NCBI GenBank assembly: GCA_013076295.1
Contig: RQOL01000532.1
Coordinates: 124,001-188,000, forward strand
Direction: 5' to 3'
Length of the DNA stretch: 64,000 bases
Origin: Sanderia malayensis
Taxonomy: Eukaryota; Cnidaria; Scyphozoa; Semaeostomeae; Pelagiidae
Part shown: positions 26,811-41,000 of the stretch, piece by piece
How positions within the stretch are numbered: position 1 is the first letter of the stretch
Layout of the letters: each line of letters starts with the position of its first letter
Made by a program: the position numbers and the translations under genes
The notes under the pieces: model-generated
What the model saw: only the letters and a program-made list of their open reading frames with translations
Told to the model about the DNA's origin: nothing
Databases searched by the model: none

Positions 26811-26835
26811 TATTAACATTGGTTGACACTAATTG
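26811..26835 (+). other. Recombination junction between HOR copies 1 and 2
   Basis: Left of this point the text 'cagtta' (26,805-26,810) belongs to the end-of-unit monomer, which elsewhere (42,457-42,490) continues into 'attgcccatgaattcacg'. Right of it 'ctaatg' (from 26,836) belongs to the start-of-unit monomer, as at 19,005. The crossover therefore lies in the roughly 25 bases between, which are identical in both parent monomers. This is what unequal homologous exchange within a monomer would leave. Confidence 0.75.
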
Positions 26836-29800
26836 CTAATGAATTCACGTTATTACAGCTGAAACTAAGTAAAATACACAAGCATATGCTTGTTTTCAGA
26901 GATATTGACATTCGTTGACACTGATTGCGCATGAACTCATGTTATTACAGCTGAAACTAAGTAAAATACACAAGCAATTACTTGTTTTCAATTTGATTTT
27001 CTTCGTTCACATTCTTTGTACATGAAACCCCGTTATTGTAGTTGAAACTAAGTCAAAGAGACATGCGTTGGCTTGTTTTCAGTGATATTAACATTCGGTC
27101 ACATTAATTGCACATGAATTCAGGTTATTACAGTTGAAACTAAATAAAGTACACATGCAATTACTTCTTTTTAGTGATTATAACATTTTTCCCACGATTG
27201 CACATTAATCTGCGTTATGACAGTTGAAAATAAGTGAAATACACATGGATTAGCTTGTTTTCAGTGATATTAACATTCGTTCACACTAATTGCACATGAA
27301 TTGACGTAATTACGGTTGAAACTAAGTGAAAGACACATGCATTTGTTTGTTGTGATATTAAATAAACATGCATATGCTTGTTTTTAGTGATATTAACATT
27401 TAACATTAACACTAATTGCATAGGAATTCACGTTTTTACAGTCGAAACTAAGAAAGTACACATGCATTTAATTGTCTTCAGTGACGTTAAGTTTCGTTCA
27501 CACTAATTGCACTTGAATCCACATTATTAAAGTTGAAACTAAATCAAATACACATGCCTTTGCTTGTTTTCAATGATATGAACATTCGCTCCTACTAATT
27601 GCAAATGACTCCACGTTATTACAGTGCAAACTAATTAAAATACACATGCAATTACTTGTTTTCAGTGATATTAACATTCGTTCCCGCTAGTTGCACATGA
27701 ATCCACGTTATCGCAGTTGAAACTAAAAAAGAAAAATGTATTTTCTGGTTTTCGGTGATATCAATTTTCGTTCACACTAATTGCACATGAATCTACATTA
27801 CTACAGTTGAAACTAAGTGGAACACACATGGATTAGCTTGTTGTCAGTGATATTAACATTGGTTCACACTAATTGCCGATGAATTGACGTTATGACGGTT
27901 GAAACTACATGAAATACACGTGCAGTTGCTTGTTTTCAGTGATATTAAGATTCGTTCACACTGCTTTGCAAATGAATTCACGTTATTACAGTTGAAACTA
28001 AGTGAAATACACATGCATATGCTTGTTTTTAGTGATATTAACATTGGTTGACACTAATTGCCCATGAATTCACGTTATTAAAGCTGAAACTAAGTGAAAT
28101 ACACAAGCATGAGCTTGTTTTCATTGGTATTAAGTTTCGTTCACACTGTTTTGCATATGAATTCACGTTATTGCAGTTGAAACTAAGAAAAATACACATG
28201 CATTTGTTTGTTGTGATATTAAATAAAGATGCATATGCTTGTTTTTAGTGATATTAACATTTAACATTAACGCTAATTGCATAGGAATTCACGTTTTTAC
28301 AGTCGAAACTAAGAAAGTACACATGCATTTAATTGTCTTCAGTGACGTTAAGTTTCGTTCACACTAATTGCACTTGAATCCACATTATTAAAGTTGAAAC
28401 TAAGTGAAATACACATGCATATGATTGTTTTCAGTGATATTAACATTGGTTGACACTAATTGCCCATACATTCACGTTATTACAGCTGAATCTAAGTGAA
28501 ATGCACAAGCATATGCTTGTTTTCAGTGATATTAACATTCGTCTACACTAATTGCACATAAATCCACGTTATTACAGTAGAAAGTAAGTGAAATACACAT
28601 GGATTTGCTATTTTTCAGTGAGATTACCTTCGTCCACACTAATTCCACATGAATCCACGTTATTGTAGTTGAAACTAAGTCAGATACACATGCATTTGTC
28701 TGTTTTCAGTGATATTAACATTCGTTCGCTCTAATTGCACATGAATTCACGTTATTAAAGCTGAAACTAAATAAAATACACATGCAATTACTTGTTTTCA
28801 GTGATTATAACATTCTTTCACACTAATTGCATATGAATTCACGTATTTACAGTCGAAGCTAAGAAAGTACACATGCAATTACTTGTTTTCAATGATATTA
28901 ACATTCGTTCATGCTAATTGCACACGAAGCAAAGATATTACAGTTGAAACTAAATCAAATACACATGCCTTTGCTGGTTTTCAATGATATCAACATTCGT
29001 TCCTACTAATTGCACATGATTTCACGTTATTACTGTGCAAACTAATTAAAATACACATGCAATTACTTGTTTTCAGTGATGTTAACATTCGTTCACACTA
29101 ATTGCATTTGAATGCACGTTTTTACAGCCGAAACTAAGTAAAATACACATGCAATTGTTTCTTTTCATTGACATTAACATTCGTTCGCACTAATTGCACA
29201 TGAATTCACGTTATTACAGCTGAAACTAAGTAAAATGCACCAGCAATTACTTGCTTTCAGCGATATTAACATTCTTTCATACTCTTTGTCCATGAAACCA
29301 CGTTATTACAATTGAAACTAAGTGAAACACACCTGCATTTGTTTGTTTTCAGTGACATTAACATTCGATCACTCTAATGACATATGAATCCACGTTATTA
29401 CAGTTGAAACTAAGTGAAATACACATGCATATGCTTGTTCTCAGTGATATTAACATTCGTTGACACAACTTGCCCATGAATTCAGGTTATTACAGCTGAA
29501 TCTAAGTGAAATACACAAGCATATGCTTGTTTTCAGTGATATTAACATTCGTCTACCCTATTTGCACACGAATTCACGTTATTACAGTTGAAACTAGGTG
29601 AAATACACATGCATTTGTTTGTTTTCAGTGACATTCACATTCGTTCACACTAATTGCACTTGAATCCGCGTTATTAAAGTTGAAACTAAGTGAAATACAC
29701 ATGCATATGCTTGTTTTCAGTGATATTAACATTGGTTGACACTAATTGCTAATGAATTCACGTTATTACAGCTGAAACTATGTAAAATACACAAGCATAT

Positions 29801-32800
29801 GCTTGTTTTCAGAGATATTGACATTCGTTGACACTGATGGCACATGAATTCATGTTATTACAGCTGAATCTAAGTGAAATACACAAGCATATGCTTGTTT
29901 TCAGTGATATTAACATTCGTTCACACAAATTGCACATGAATTCACGTTATTACAGATGAAATTAAATAAAATACACATGCAATTACTTGTTTTCAGTGAT
30001 TATAACATTCTTTCACACTAATTGCATATGAATTCACGTTTTTACAGTCGAAACTAAGAAAGTACACATGCAATTACTTGTTTTCAGTGATATTAACATT
30101 CGTTCACGCTAATTGCACACGAAGCAACGCCATTACAGTTGAAACTAAATCAAATACACATGCCTTTGCTTGTTTTCAAGATATCAACATTCGTTCCTAC
30201 TAATTGCACATGACTTCACGCTATTACAGTGCAAACTAATTAAAATACACATGCAATTACTTGTTTTCAGTGATATTAACATTCATTCACGCTAGTTGCA
30301 CATGAATCCACGTCATTGCAGTGGAAACTAAAAAAAATGTATTTTGTTGTTTTCAGTGATATCAATTTTCGTTTACCACTAATTGCACATGAATCTACAT
30401 TATTACAGTTGAAACTAAGTGGAATACACATGGATTAGCTTGTTTTCAGTGATATTAACATTGGTTCACACTAATTGCAGATGAATTGACGTTATGACGG
30501 TTGAAAATAGGTGAAAAACACATGCATTTTTTATTTTCAGTGATATTAACATTCGTTCGCACTAATTGCATTTGAATTCGCGTTTTTACAGCCGAAACTA
30601 AGTAAAATACACATGCAATTGTTTGTTTCAGTGACATTAACATTCGTTGCACTAATTGCACATGAATTCACGTGATTACAGCTGAAACTAAGTAAAATAC
30701 ACAAGCAATTACTTGCTTTCAGCGATATTAACATTTTTTCACACTCTTTGTACATGAACCACGTTATTAAAGTTGAAACTAAATAAAATACACTTGCATA
30801 TGCTTGTTTTTAGTGATATTAACATTGGTTGACACTAATTGCCCATGAATTCACGTTATTACAGCGGAAACTAAGTGAAATACACATGAATTTGCTTGTT
30901 TTCAGTGATATTAACATTGCTGCACACTAATTGCACATGAATTCACGTTATTACAGCTGAAACTAAATAAAATACACATGCAATTACTTGATTTCAGTGA
31001 TTATAACATTCTTTCACACTAATTGCGCATTAATCTACGCTTTTACAGTTGAAACTAGTTGAAATACACATGGATTAGCTTGCTTCAGTGTTAGTAACAT
31101 TCGTTCACACAATTTGCACATGAATTCACGCTATTACAGTTGAACTAAGTGAAATACACATGCATATGCTTGTTTTCAGTGATATTAACATTGGTTGACA
31201 CTAATTGCCCATGTATACACGTTATTACAGCTGAATCTAATTGAAATAAACAAGCATATGCTTGTTTTCAGTGATATTAACTTTCGTCTTCACTAATTGC
31301 ACATAAATCCACGTTATTACAGTTGAAACTAAGTGAAATACACAAGCAATTACTTCTTTTCAGTGATATTAACATTCGTTCTCGCTAGTTGCACATGAAT
31401 CCACGTTATTGCAGCTGAAACAAAAAAGAAAAATGTATTTTCTTGTTTTCAGTGATATCAATTTTCGTTCAAACTATTTGCACATGAATCTACATTATTA
31501 CAGTTGAAACTAAGTGGAATACACATGGATTAGCTTGTTTTCAGTGATATTAACATTCGTTCACACTAATTGCACATGAATTGACGTAATTACGGTTGAA
31601 ACTAAGTGAAAGACACATGCATTTGTTTTTTTTTCAGTAACATTAACACTCGTTCACACTAATTGCACTTGAATGCACGTTATTAAAGTTGAAATAAGTG
31701 AAATACACTTGCATATGCTTGTTTTTAGTGATATTAACATTGGTTGACACCAATTGCCCATGAATTCACGTTATTACAGCGGAAACTAAGTGAAATACAC
31801 AAGAATGAGCTTGTTTTCATTGATATTAATATTCGTTCACACTGTTTTGCACATGAGTTCACGTTATTGCAGTTGAAACAAGAAAAAAACACATGCATTT
31901 GTTTGTTGTGATATTAAATTCACATGCATATGCTTGTTTTTGTGATATTAACATTTAACATTAACACTAATTGCATATGAATTCACGTTTCTACAGTCGA
32001 AACTAAGAAACTACACATGCATTTTCTTGTTTTCAGTGATATAAATTTCGTTCACACTACTTGCACATGAAATCCCAATATTATGGCTGAAACTAAGTAA
32101 AATACACATGGAATTTCTTGTTTGAGTGATTTTAACATTCGTTCACACCAATTGCACATGAACTCACATTATTACAGCTGAACTAAATAAAATACACATG
32201 CATGTGTTTGTCTTCAGTGACGTTAACATTTGTTCAAACTAATTGCACTTGAATCCACATTATTAAAGTTGAAACTAAGTGAAATACATACGCATATGCT
32301 TGTTTTCAGTTATATTAACATTGGTTGACACTAATTGCCCATGAATTCGCGTTATTACAGCTGAAACTAAGTGAAATACACAAGCATGAGCTTGTTTTCA
32401 TTGATATTAAGGTTCGTTCACACTGCTTTGCATATGAATAAACCTAATTGCAGTTGCAACTAAGAAAATACACATGCATTTGTTTGTTGTGATATTAAAT
32501 ACACAAGCATATGCTGTTTTTAGTGATATTAACATTTAACATTAACACTAATTGCATAGGAATTCACGTTTTTACAGTCGAACTAAGAAAGTACACATGC
32601 ATTTTCTTGTTTTCAGTGATATAAATTTTCGTTCACACTACTTGCACATGAAATCCCAATATTATGGCTGAAACAAAGTAAATACACATGGAATTTCTTG
32701 TTTTGGGTGATTTTAACATTCGTTAACACTATTGCGCATGAATTCACGTTATTCCAGCTGAAACTAAGTGAAATACAAAAGCATATGCTTGTTTTCAGTG

Positions 32801-34640
32801 ATATTAACATTCGTCTACACTAATTGCACATAAATCCACGTTATTACCGTTGAAACTATATGAAATACACATGGATTTGCTTTCTTTCAGTGAGATTACT
32901 TTCGTTCACACTAATTCCACATGAATCCACGTTATTGTAGTTAAAACTAAGTCAAATACACATGCATTTGCCTGTTTTCAGAGATATTAACATTCGTTCA
33001 CACTAATTGCACATGAATTCACGTTATTACAGCTGAAACTAAATAAAATACACATGCAATTACTTGTTTTAAGTGATTATAACATTCTTTCACACTAATT
33101 GCATATGAATTCACGTTTTTACAGTCGAAACTAAGAAAGTACACATGCAATTACTTGTTTTCAGTGATATTAACATTCGTTCAGGCTAATTGCACACGAA
33201 GCAACGCTATTACAGTTGAAACTAAATCAAATACACATGCCTTTGCTGGTTTTCAATGATATCAACATTCGTTCCTACTAATTGCACATGACTTCACGCT
33301 ATTACAGTGCAAACTAATTAAAATACACATGCAATTACTTGTTTTCAGTGATATTAACATTCGTTCACGCTAGTTGCACATGAATCCACATTATTGCAGG
33401 TGAAACTAAAAAAAATGTATTTTGTTTTTTTCAGTGATATCAATTTTCGTTTACATTAATTGCACATGAATCTATATTATTACAGTTGAAACTAAGTGGA
33501 ATACACATGGATTAGCTTGTTTTCAGTGATATTAACATTGGTTCACACTAATTGCAGATGAATTGACGTTATGACGGTTGAAACTAGGTGAAAAACACAT
33601 GCATTTGTTTATTTTCAGTGATATTAACATTCGTTGGCACTAATTGCCCATGAATTCACGTTATTACAGAGGAACCTAAGTGAAAACACATGCAATTACT
33701 TGATTTCAGTGATTATAACATTCTTTCACACTAATTGCACATTAATCTACGCTTTTACAGTTGAAACTAATTGAAATACACATGGATTAGTTTCCTTTGA
33801 GTGTTATTAAAATTCGTTCGCACAATTTGCACATGAATTCACGTTTTTACAGTTGAAACTAAGTGAAATACACATACATTCGTTTGTTTTCAGTGACATT
33901 AACATTAGTTCACTCTAATTGCACTTGAATCCACGTTATTACAGTTGAAACTAAGTCAAATACACATGCATTTGCCTGTTTTCAGTGATATTAACATTGG
34001 TTGACACTAATTGCCAATGATTTCACGTTATTACAGCTGAAACTATGTAAAATACACAAGCATATGCTTGTTTTCAGAGATATTGACATTCGCCGACACT
34101 GATTGCGCATGAATTCATGTTATTACAGCTGAAACTAAGTAAATACACAAGCAATTACTTGTTTTCAGTTTGATTACCTTCGTTCACATTCTTTGTACAT
34201 GAAACCCCGTTATTGTAGTTAAAACTAAGTCAAAGAGACATGCATTGGCTTGTTTTCAGTGATATTAACATTCGGTCACACTATTTGCACATGAATTCAG
34301 GTTATTACAGTTGAAACTAAATAAAGTACACATGCAATTACTTGTTTTAGTGATTATAACATTCTTTCACACGATTGCACATTAATCTGCGTTATTACAG
34401 TTGAAAATAAGTGAAATACACTTGGATTAGCTTGTTTTGAGTGATTTTAACATTCGTTCACACTAATTGCACATGAACTCACATTATTACAGCTGAAACT
34501 AAATAAAATATACATGCATTTGTTTGTCTTCAATGACGTTAACATTCGTTCACACTAATTGCACTTGAATCCACGTTATTAAAGTTGAAACTAAGTGAAA
34601 TACATACGCATATGCTTGTTTTCAGTTATATTAACATTGG
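26824..34640 (+). repeat. 7.83 kb HOR, copy 2 (single-base deletions in right part)
   Basis: Second tandem copy. Its left half (to about 30,170) matches copies 1 and 3 almost base for base. The right part carries about twenty one-base deletions, so the copy measures about 7,817 bp against about 7,831. Examples are 'tgaactaag' for 'tgaaactaag' near 31,142, 'ataaatttcg' for 'ataaattttcg' near 32,042, and 'gaaacccg' for 'gaaaccccg' near 34,847. It has one inserted base in 'tttaccactaattg' near 30,375. It shares 'actgatggcacatg' (near 29,838) with copy 3, where copies 1 and 4 read 'actgattgcacatg'. Confidence 0.88.
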
Positions 34641-35000
34641 TTGACACTAATTGCTAATGAATTCACGTTATTACAGCTGAAACTAAGTAAAATACACAAG
34701 CATATGCTTGTTTTCAGAGATATTGACATTCGTTGACACTGATTGCGCATGAACTCATGTTATTACAGCTGAAACTAAGTAAAATACACAAGCAATTACT
34801 TGTTTTCAATTTGATTTTCTTCGTTCACATTCTTTGTACATGAAACCCGTTATTGTAGTTGAAACTAAGTCAAAGAGACATGCGTTGGCTTGTTTTCAGT
34901 GATATTAACATTCGGTCACATTAATTGCACATGAATTCAGGTTATTACAGTTGAAACTAAATAAAGTACACATGCAATTACTTCTTTTAGTGATTATAAC
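30170..35000 (+). other. Cluster of single-base deletions (probable consensus-quality patch)
   Basis: Relative to the same positions in HOR copies 1 and 3, this stretch shows about twenty isolated one-base losses, mostly inside A, T or C runs, and very few substitutions. Examples are near 30,627, 30,647, 30,757, 31,083, 31,142, 31,691, 32,042, 32,122, 32,180, 32,515, 32,580, 32,682, 34,141, 34,346 and 34,847. The pattern fits homopolymer errors of long-read consensus better than mutation. Confidence 0.7.
34629..34652 (+). other. Recombination junction between HOR copies 2 and 3
   Basis: Same arrangement as at 26,811: 'cagtta' at 34,623-34,628 is followed by shared monomer text and then 'ctaatg' at 34,653. 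The identical breakpoint shows that the junction was copied along with the unit rather than formed anew each time. Confidence 0.75.
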
Positions 35001-38000
35001 ATTTTTCCCACGATTGCACATTAATCTGCGTTATGACAGTTGAAAATAAGTGAAATACACATGGATTAGCTTGTTTTCAGTGATATTAACATTCGTTCAC
35101 ACTAATTGCACATGAATTGACGTAATTACGGTTGAAACTAAGTGAAAGACACATGCATTTGTTTGTTGTGATATTAAATAAACATGCATATGCTTGTTTT
35201 TAGTGATATTAACATTTAACATTAACACTAATTGCATAGGAATTCACGTTTTTACAGTCGAAACTAAGAAAGTACACATGCATTTAATTGTCTTCAGTGA
35301 CGTTAAGTTTCGTTCACACTAATTGCACTTGAATCCACATTATTAAAGTTGAAACTAAATCAAATACACATGCCTTTGCTTGTTTTCAATGATATGAACA
35401 TTCGCTCCTACTAATTGCAAATGACTCCACGTTATTACAGTGCAAACTAATTAAAATACACATGCAATTACTTGTTTTCAGTGATATTAACATTCGTTCC
35501 CGCTAGTTGCACATGAATCCACGTTATCGCAGTTGAAACTAAAAAAGAAAAATGTATTTTCTGGTTTTCGGTGATATCAATTTTCGTTCACACTAATTGC
35601 ACATGAATCTACATTACTACAGTTGAAACTAAGTGGAACACACATGGATTAGCTTGTTGTCAGTGATATTAACATTGGTTCACACTAATTGCCGATGAAT
35701 TGACGTTATGACGGTTGAAACTACATGAAATACACGTGCAGTTGCTTGTTTTCAGTGATATTAAGATTCGTTCACACTGCTTTGCAAATGAATTCACGTT
35801 ATTACAGTTGAAACTAAGTGAAATACACATGCATATGCTTGTTTTTAGTGATATTAACATTGGTTGACACTAATTGCCCATGAATTCACGTTATTAAAGC
35901 TGAAACTAAGTGAAATACACAAGCATGAGCTTGTTTTCATTGGTATTAAGTTTCGTTCACACTGTTTTGCATATGAATTCACGTTATTGCAGTTGAAACT
36001 AAGAAAAATACACATGCATTTGTTTGTTGTGATATTAAATAAAGATGCATATGCTTGTTTTTAGTGATATTAACATTTAACATTAACGCTAATTGCATAG
36101 GAATTCACGTTTTTACAGTCGAAACTAAGAAAGTACACATGCATTTAATTGTCTTCAGTGACGTTAAGTTTCGTTCACACTAATTGCACTTGAATCCACA
36201 TTATTAAAGTTGAAACTAAGTGAAATACACATGCATATGATTGTTTTCAGTGATATTAACATTGGTTGACACTAATTGCCCATACATTCACGTTATTACA
36301 GCTGAATCTAAGTGAAATGCACAAGCATATGCTTGTTTTCAGTGATATTAACATTCGTCTACACTAATTGCACATAAATCCACGTTATTACAGTAGAAAG
36401 TAAGTGAAATACACATGGATTTGCTATTTTTCAGTGAGATTACCTTCGTCCACACTAATTCCACATGAATCCACGTTATTGTAGTTGAAACTAAGTCAGA
36501 TACACATGCATTTGTCTGTTTTCAGTGATATTAACATTCGTTCGCTCTAATTGCACATGAATTCACGTTATTAAAGCTGAAACTAAATAAAATACACATG
36601 CAATTACTTGTTTTCAGTGATTATAACATTCTTTCACACTAATTGCATATGAATTCACGTATTTACAGTCGAAGCTAAGAAAGTACACATGCAATTACTT
36701 GTTTTCAATGATATTAACATTCGTTCATGCTAATTGCACACGAAGCAAAGATATTACAGTTGAAACTAAATCAAATACACATGCCTTTGCTGGTTTTCAA
36801 TGATATCAACATTCGTTCCTACTAATTGCACATGATTTCACGTTATTACTGTGCAAACTAATTAAAATACACATGCAATTACTTGTTTTCAGTGATGTTA
36901 ACATTCGTTCACACTAATTGCATTTGAATGCACGTTTTTACAGCCGAAACTAAGTAAAATACACATGCAATTGTTTCTTTTCATTGACATTAACATTCGT
37001 TCGCACTAATTGCACATGAATTCACGTTATTACAGCTGAAACTAAGTAAAATGCACCAGCAATTACTTGCTTTCAGCGATATTAACATTCTTTCATACTC
37101 TTTGTCCATGAAACCACGTTATTACAATTGAAACTAAGTGAAACACACCTGCATTTGTTTGTTTTCAGTGACATTAACATTCGATCACTCTAATGACATA
37201 TGAATCCACGTTATTACAGTTGAAACTAAGTGAAATACACATGCATATGCTTGTTCTCAGTGATATTAACATTCGTTGACACAACTTGCCCATGAATTCA
37301 GGTTATTACAGCTGAATCTAAGTGAAATACACAAGCATATGCTTGTTTTTCAGTGATATTAACATTCGTCTACCCTATTTGCACACGAATTCACGTTATT
37401 ACAGTTGAAACTAGGTGAAATACACATGCATTTGTTTGTTTTCAGTGACATTCACATTCGTTCACACTAATTGCACTTGAATCCGCGTTATTAAAGTTGA
37501 AACTAAGTGAAATACACATGCATATGCTTGTTTTCAGTGATATTAACATTGGTTGACACTAATTGCTAATGAATTCACGTTATTACAGCTGAAACTATGT
37601 AAAATACACAAGCATATGCTTGTTTTCAGAGATATTGACATTCGTTGACACTGATGGCACATGAATTCATGTTATTACAGCTGAATCTAAGTGAAATACA
37701 CAAGCATATGCTTGTTTTCAGTGATATTAACATTCGTTCACACAAATTGCACATGAATTCACGTTATTACAGATGAAATTAAATAAAATACACATGCAAT
37801 TACTTGTTTTCAGTGATTATAACATTCTTTCACACTAATTGCATATGAATTCACGTTTTTACAGTCGAAACTAAGAAAGTACACATGCAATTACTTGTTT
37901 TCAGTGATATTAACATTCGTTCACGCTAATTGCACACGAAGCAACGCCATTACAGTTGAAACTAAATCAAATACACATGCCTTTGCTTGTTTTCAAAGAT

Positions 38001-41000
38001 ATCAACATTCGTTCCTACTAATTGCACATGACTTCACGCTATTACAGTGCAAACTAATTAAAATACACATGCAATTACTTGTTTTCAGTGATATTAACAT
38101 TCATTCACGCTAGTTGCACATGAATCCACGTCATTGCAGTGGAAACTAAAAAAAATGTATTTTGTTGTTTTCAGTGATATCAATTTTCGTTTACACTAAT
38201 TGCACATGAATCTACATTATTACAGTTGAAACTAAGTGGAATACACATGGATTAGCTTGTTTTCAGTGATATTAACATTGGTTCACACTAATTGCAGATG
38301 AATTGACGTTATGACGGTTGAAAATAGGTGAAAAACACATGCATTTTTTATTTTCAGTGATATTAACATTCGTTCGCACTAATTGCATTTGAATTCGCGT
38401 TTTTACAGCCGAAACTAAGTAAAATACACATGCAATTGTTTGTTTTCAGTGACATTAACATTCGTTTGCACTAATTGCACATGAATTCACGTGATTACAG
38501 CTGAAACTAAGTAAAATACACAAGCAATTACTTGCTTTCAGCGATATTAACATTTTTTCACACTCTTTGTACATGAAACCACGTTATTAAAGTTGAAACT
38601 AAATAAAATACACTTGCATATGCTTGTTTTTAGTGATATTAACATTGGTTGACACTAATTGCCCATGAATTCACGTTATTACAGCGGAAACTAAGTGAAA
38701 TACACATGAATTTGCTTGTTTTCAGTGATATTAACATTGCTGCACACTAATTGCACATGAATTCACGTTATTACAGCTGAAACTAAATAAAATACACATG
38801 CAATTACTTGATTTCAGTGATTATAACATTCTTTCACACTAATTGCGCATTAATCTACGCTTTTACAGTTGAAACTAGTTGAAATACACATGGATTAGCT
38901 TGCTTTCAGTGTTAGTAACATTCGTTCACACAATTTGCACATGAATTCACGCTATTACAGTTGAAACTAAGTGAAATACACATGCATATGCTTGTTTTCA
39001 GTGATATTAACATTGGTTGACACTAATTGCCCATGTATACACGTTATTACAGCTGAATCTAATTGAAATAAACAAGCATATGCTTGTTTTCAGTGATATT
39101 AACTTTCGTCTTCACTAATTGCACATAAATCCACGTTATTACAGTTGAAACTAAGTGAAATACACAAGCAATTACTTCTTTTCAGTGATATTAACATTCG
39201 TTCTCGCTAGTTGCACATGAATCCACGTTATTGCAGCTGAAACAAAAAAGAAAAATGTATTTTCTTGTTTTCAGTGATATCAATTTTCGTTCAAACTATT
39301 TGCACATGAATCTACATTATTACAGTTGAAACTAAGTGGAATACACATGGATTAGCTTGTTTTCAGTGATATTAACATTCGTTCACACTAATTGCACATG
39401 AATTGACGTAATTACGGTTGAAACTAAGTGAAAGACACATGCATTTGTTTTTTTTCAGTAACATTAACACTCGTTCACACTAATTGCACTTGAATGCACG
39501 TTATTAAAGTTGAAACTAAGTGAAATACACTTGCATATGCTTGTTTTTAGTGATATTAACATTGGTTGACACCAATTGCCCATGAATTCACGTTATTACA
39601 GCGGAAACTAAGTGAAATACACAAGAATGAGCTTGTTTTCATTGATATTAATATTCGTTCACACTGTTTTGCACATGAGTTCACGTTATTGCAGTTGAAA
39701 CAAAGAAAAAAACACATGCATTTGTTTGTTGTGATATTAAATTCACATGCATATGCTTGTTTTTGTGATATTAACATTTAACATTAACACTAATTGCATA
39801 TGAATTCACGTTTCTACAGTCGAAACTAAGAAACTACACATGCATTTTCTTGTTTTCAGTGATATAAATTTTCGTTCACACTACTTGCACATGAAATCCC
39901 AATATTATGGCTGAAACTAAGTAAAATACACATGGAATTTCTTGTTTTGAGTGATTTTAACATTCGTTCACACCAATTGCACATGAACTCACATTATTAC
40001 AGCTGAAACTAAATAAAATACACATGCATGTGTTTGTCTTCAGTGACGTTAACATTTGTTCAAACTAATTGCACTTGAATCCACATTATTAAAGTTGAAA
40101 CTAAGTGAAATACATACGCATATGCTTGTTTTCAGTTATATTAACATTGGTTGACACTAATTGCCCATGAATTCGCGTTATTACAGCTGAAACTAAGTGA
40201 AATACACAAGCATGAGCTTGTTTTCATTGATATTAAGGTTCGTTCACACTGCTTTGCATATGAATAAACCTAATTGCAGTTGCAACTAAGAAAAATACAC
40301 ATGCATTTGTTTGTTGTGATATTAAATACACAAGCATATGCTTGTTTTTAGTGATATTAACATTTAACATTAACACTAATTGCATAGGAATTCACGTTTT
40401 TACAGTCGAAACTAAGAAAGTACACATGCATTTTCTTGTTTTCAGTGATATAAATTTTCGTTCACACTACTTGCACATGAAATCCCAATATTATGGCTGA
40501 AACAAAGTAAAATACACATGGAATTTCTTGTTTTGGGTGATTTTAACATTCGTTAACACTAATTGCGCATGAATTCACGTTATTCCAGCTGAAACTAAGT
40601 GAAATACAAAAGCATATGCTTGTTTTCAGTGATATTAACATTCGTCTACACTAATTGCACATAAATCCACGTTATTACCGTTGAAACTATATGAAATACA
40701 CATGGATTTGCTTTCTTTCAGTGAGATTACTTTCGTTCACACTAATTCCACATGAATCCACGTTATTGTAGTTAAAACTAAGTCAAATACACATGCATTT
40801 GCCTGTTTTCAGAGATATTAACATTCGTTCACACTAATTGCACATGAATTCACGTTATTACAGCTGAAACTAAATAAAATACACATGCAATTACTTGTTT
40901 TAAGTGATTATAACATTCTTTCACACTAATTGCATATGAATTCACGTTTTTACAGTCGAAACTAAGAAAGTACACATGCAATTACTTGTTTTCAGTGATA

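Larger units (their letters stand above)
18981..26823 (+). repeat. 7.83 kb HOR, copy 1
   Basis: First of three tandem copies of a unit of about 85 monomers. The offset to copy 2 is 7,832 bp: the frame at 20,021 recurs at 27,853, and 'ttgttttcagtgatattaac' at 22,246 recurs at 30,078. The unit contains the right member of the 2,912-bp-offset duplication, four composite monomers (19,513; 20,374; 24,075; 24,660), several 86-90-bp A-tract monomers and paired 'catgaaatcccaatattatg' blocks near 24,238 and 24,828. It begins at 'attgctaatgaattcacg' and ends in a 'cagttatattaacattggtt' monomer. Private changes include 'attaatattt' at 20,422 and 'gtttgggtg' near 24,890. Confidence 0.88.

Noticed and set aside
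26811..34652. HOR junctions as artificial assembly joins
   Set aside because: Not fully excluded, but the junctions fall within identical monomer text and the three copies carry private substitutions (for example at 20,422 and near 29,838), which a simple copied contig would not show.
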